From: JBOFSQ01 sp051651625
GTDB lineage: Bacteria > Planctomycetota > Planctomycetia > Pirellulales > Thermoguttaceae
Length of the DNA: 64,000 nucleotides
Assembly: GCA_051651625.1 (NCBI GenBank)
Contig: JBOFSQ010000015.1
Coordinates: 6,400 to 70,399, forward strand
Reading direction: 5' to 3'
Shown: piece by piece, positions 62,083 to 64,000 of the stretch
Position numbering within the stretch: position 1 is the first letter of the stretch
Layout of the letters: each line of letters begins with the position of its first letter
Notes under the pieces: generated by a model
The model's input: only the letters and a program-made list of their open reading frames with translations
What the model was told of the DNA's origin: nothing
The model's database searches: none
Program-made: the position numbers and the translations under genes

Positions 62083-63480
62083 ATGACCTCGACGACCACG
62101 ACCAGCATTGCACCCGAACAGTATCTTGAATCGCATCGCAACGACGCCGAACAGTTTCTCTTCGAGCTTCTTCGCATTCCGAGCGTTAGTGCCGACCCCG
62201 CCCATCAAGGCGATGTCCGCGATGCCGCCGCGCGACTCGAACAGTTTTTCAAAAGTCTTGGTCTGGAATCGCAAACGATTCCAACGGCTGGACACCCACT
62301 CGTCTACGCCGAGACACCAGCCATCACCGATGCGCCTGTCGTTCTCGTCTACGGTCACTACGACGTTCAGCCGCCCGATCCGCTGGAACTCTGGAAGACG
62401 CCACCGTTTGAACCGACTGTCCGCGATGGCAACGTCTACGCCCGCGGTGCCGCCGACGACAAAGGACAATTCCTACCGTACCTTCTCGCACTCAAAGCGT
62501 TCGTCGAGACAAAAACGCCGCTGCCGATTCAGTGGAAGTTCATCATCGAAGGCGAAGAAGAATGCGGCGGAAGCGGATTGAGTACGTTTATCAAAGAGAA
62601 CAAAAAACGTCTCGCGTGCGATTGTATTCTGGTCAGTGATACGGGGATGTTTGCTCCCGGAATGCCGACGATAACTTATGGTCTTCGCGGAATCGCCGCG
62701 TTTGAACTGGTTGTCACCGGCCCGAACCGCGACCTTCACAGCGGCATTTTCGGCGGTAGCGTCGCCAATCCTGCTATCGCTCTGTCGCGGATGCTTTCAC
62801 AACTTATCGACGACAAAGGAAAAATAAAAGTTCCCGACTTCTACAAAGATGTCGTCCCGATTTCTTCGGTCGAACGGAACCAGTTTGAGATGTTGCCGTT
62901 CGATGAAGATGAATACTTCGAGCGGATCGGAACCGTCGCTGTCGGCGAATCTGGATTCACGACCAACGAACGCCGCTGGGCGCGACCAACACTCGACATC
63001 AACGGCATCACGAGCGGTTATCAAGGCGAAGGATCGAAGACGATTATTCCGTCGAAGGCGTCGGCGAAGTTTTCGTTTCGTCTTGTCCCGAACCAAAAAC
63101 CGCTTGCGATTCGTGCGTCGCTGCAAACTTATCTTGAGTCGATTGTGCCGGCTGGTGTGACGTTTGAACTTCTCTACGCACACGGTGCGGAAGGAATGGT
63201 TGTAGACTTGGCGCGGAGTCGTTTTGTCGAACCGGCGTCGCGTGCGTTGGAGGCGATTTGGGGGCGCCCGCCGGTTTACATCCGCGAGGGTGGTTCGATT
63301 CCGATAGTCGCCGAGATGGCGAACGCACTCGGTGCCGAGACGCTCCTTATCGGCTGGGGCAGCGACGACGACGCGATTCATTCTCCGAACGAAAAGTTTT
63401 CGCTGGCAACGTTTCACGCGGCAACCGACACCGCAGCACGACTCGTTCGTGAACTCGCGCGATTGCCGAAAACGCGGTAG
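62083..63480 (+). CDS. M20-family metallopeptidase (dipeptidase/ArgE-DapE type)
   Basis: A 465-residue cytoplasmic peptidase. The zinc ligands are readable: H in LVYGHYDVQPP, D in ARGAADDKGQ, EE in IIEGEEECGGSG, D in LVSDTG and H near the end in DDDAIHSPNEKF. The dimerisation domain lies between about residues 200 and 330. It cleaves dipeptides or acylated amino acids; the exact substrate is unknown. The start ATG 62083 has no good ribosome site. Confidence 0.92.
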   Translation: MTSTTTTSIAPEQYLESHRNDAEQFLFELLRIPSVSADPAHQGDVRDAAARLEQFFKSLGLESQTIPTAGHPLVYAETPAITDAPVVLVYGHYDVQPPDPLELWKTPPFEPTVRDGNVYARGAADDKGQFLPYLLALKAFVETKTPLPIQWKFIIEGEEECGGSGLSTFIKENKKRLACDCILVSDTGMFAPGMPTITYGLRGIAAFELVVTGPNRDLHSGIFGGSVANPAIALSRMLSQLIDDKGKIKVPDFYKDVVPISSVERNQFEMLPFDEDEYFERIGTVAVGESGFTTNERRWARPTLDINGITSGYQGEGSKTIIPSKASAKFSFRLVPNQKPLAIRASLQTYLESIVPAGVTFELLYAHGAEGMVVDLARSRFVEPASRALEAIWGRPPVYIREGGSIPIVAEMANALGAETLLIGWGSDDDAIHSPNEKFSLATFHAATDTAARLVRELARLPKTR

Positions 63481-63777
63481 ATGACAAGACAATTTTTCGT
63501 AACCGTTCACCCCGTGTTTCGTCATTCGGCGCGAACGCGGGAATCGAGCGAAACCAGAATCGGAGCGGGAAGCGTAAGCGAGTGACCAGAATCGGTGTCT
63601 CCGAATAAGAACACGAAGCGTAAGCGAGTGCCCGAATCGCCATTGGACGCAGAACTCGTCTTTCAACGTGCCCAGCGTGAAAACTCCCACTCCCCCTTCG
63701 CACGCGGTTTGAACTTTGTTAAGATGCGCACTGTCGTTTGGCAGTCCCAAAATTCAAAACCAACCGCGTCCGCAACA
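63481..63777. repeat. Gene-free stretch with dispersed repeats
   Basis: GTAACCGTTCAC lies at 63499-63510. A third copy of the GAAGCGTAAGCGAGTG repeat family spans 63553-63638. Otherwise I see nothing. Confidence 0.6.
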
Positions 63778-63975
63778 ATGCCACCCAAGAAGTCCAAAAA
63801 GAACATCGAGTTGACGCCCGAAGACCACGAGCATCTGCTAAAGGACTTCAAAATCCGTCCAAACTCCGACATCTTTTTCGCTTCGTACTTCTCAAACCCG
63901 GTAACCGTTCACGCCTTGTTTCGTCATTCCCGCGTACTCGGCGGGAATCTAGTGCCTTGTCATTCTTTTTTTTGA
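63778..63975 (+). pseudogene. Small gene apparently interrupted by a palindromic element
   Basis: ATG 63778 opens a frame coding MPPKKSKKNIELTPEDHEHL and continuing KDFKIRPNSDIFFASYFSNP, which looks like a real, charged small protein. From 63901 the frame is made of the repeat ends GTAACCGTTCACG and CGTCATTCCCGCG, which add nonsense residues (VTVHALFRHSRVLGGN) until a stop at 63975. The natural C-terminus is probably lost or lies beyond. I cannot assign a family, and the call as pseudogene is inference. Confidence 0.45.
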
Positions 63976-64000
63976 GGATTGCAGTTGTGGGTGACGGTTC

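Noticed and set aside
62797..63750. 317-codon minus-strand open frame over the M20 peptidase
   Set aside because: Antisense shadow; it also runs through dispersed repeats.

Overview
The window looks like chromosome from a planctomycete (Planctomycetota) of roughly even GC content. The signs are five pilin-like DUF1559 proteins with an H-X9-DG motif near the C-terminus, several secreted hydrolases and a sulfatase, Tat-exported Gfo/Idh/MocA oxidoreductases, an LplT/acyltransferase/acyl-ACP-synthetase triple fusion, and many palindromic intergenic repeats. No rRNA or tRNA gene was recognised. The species is not identifiable from the sequence alone.

Layout. 1-531: the edge of a small membrane-protein gene (minus) and a divergent ribbon-helix-helix gene with a near-consensus promoter and a terminator. 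767-11893: a complete type I CRISPR-Cas locus of the Myxococcus (MYXAN/Dev) kind, in the order cas3, cas6, cmx8, cas7/devR, cas5/devS, cas4-cas1 fusion, cas2, leader and array. The array has 33 repeats of 36 bp and 32 spacers, and a degenerate half-repeat and a strong hairpin sit in the leader. 11970-21621: housekeeping genes (accA, Ser/Thr kinase, DHH phosphoesterase, yidD, VWA membrane protein, Aas-like fusion). 21.7-41.8 kb: four tandem modules, each with a pilin-like gene, a small lipoprotein gene and then a large secreted enzyme (DUF4874/DUF4832, unknown hydrolase, GH106-like, sulfatase). 42.1-49.3 kb: YebC, a four-haem cytochrome, a two-gene restriction-modification system, a degenerate NtrC-like regulator and a zincin. 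49.3-58.0 kb (minus): an operon of sugar-type oxidoreductases, a PmoA/DUF6807 protein, an LRR lipoprotein and an isomerase, with a fifth pilin/lipoprotein module upstream and an AraC regulator divergent from it. 59.3-63.5 kb: YggS, an LTxxQ-repeat secreted protein, a membrane protein and an M20 peptidase.

The most striking feature is shared by the five pilin-like genes. Each has an uninterrupted run of 12 to 15 G between the well-placed upstream start codon and the prepilin motif. Three runs keep the reading frame (12 G at 21963, 13 G at 30995, 15 G at 57879). Two put it out of frame and lead quickly to a stop (13 G at 25684 and 38035). In the copy examined codon by codon no start codon lies between the run and the pilin motif. 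In three copies an 8-bp hairpin starts at the last G of the run, and a second hairpin follows about 25 nt later. Three copies share an almost identical promoter, and in two of these an inverted repeat flanks the -10 box. I infer a family of phase-variable, or frameshift-controlled, pilin-like proteins paired with lipoproteins and polysaccharide-active enzymes. I know of no description of this in planctomycetes.

A second theme is a dispersed family of palindromic intergenic elements whose ends resemble GTAACCGTTCACG. They lie mostly just after stop codons, and one appears to have interrupted a small gene at 63.9 kb.
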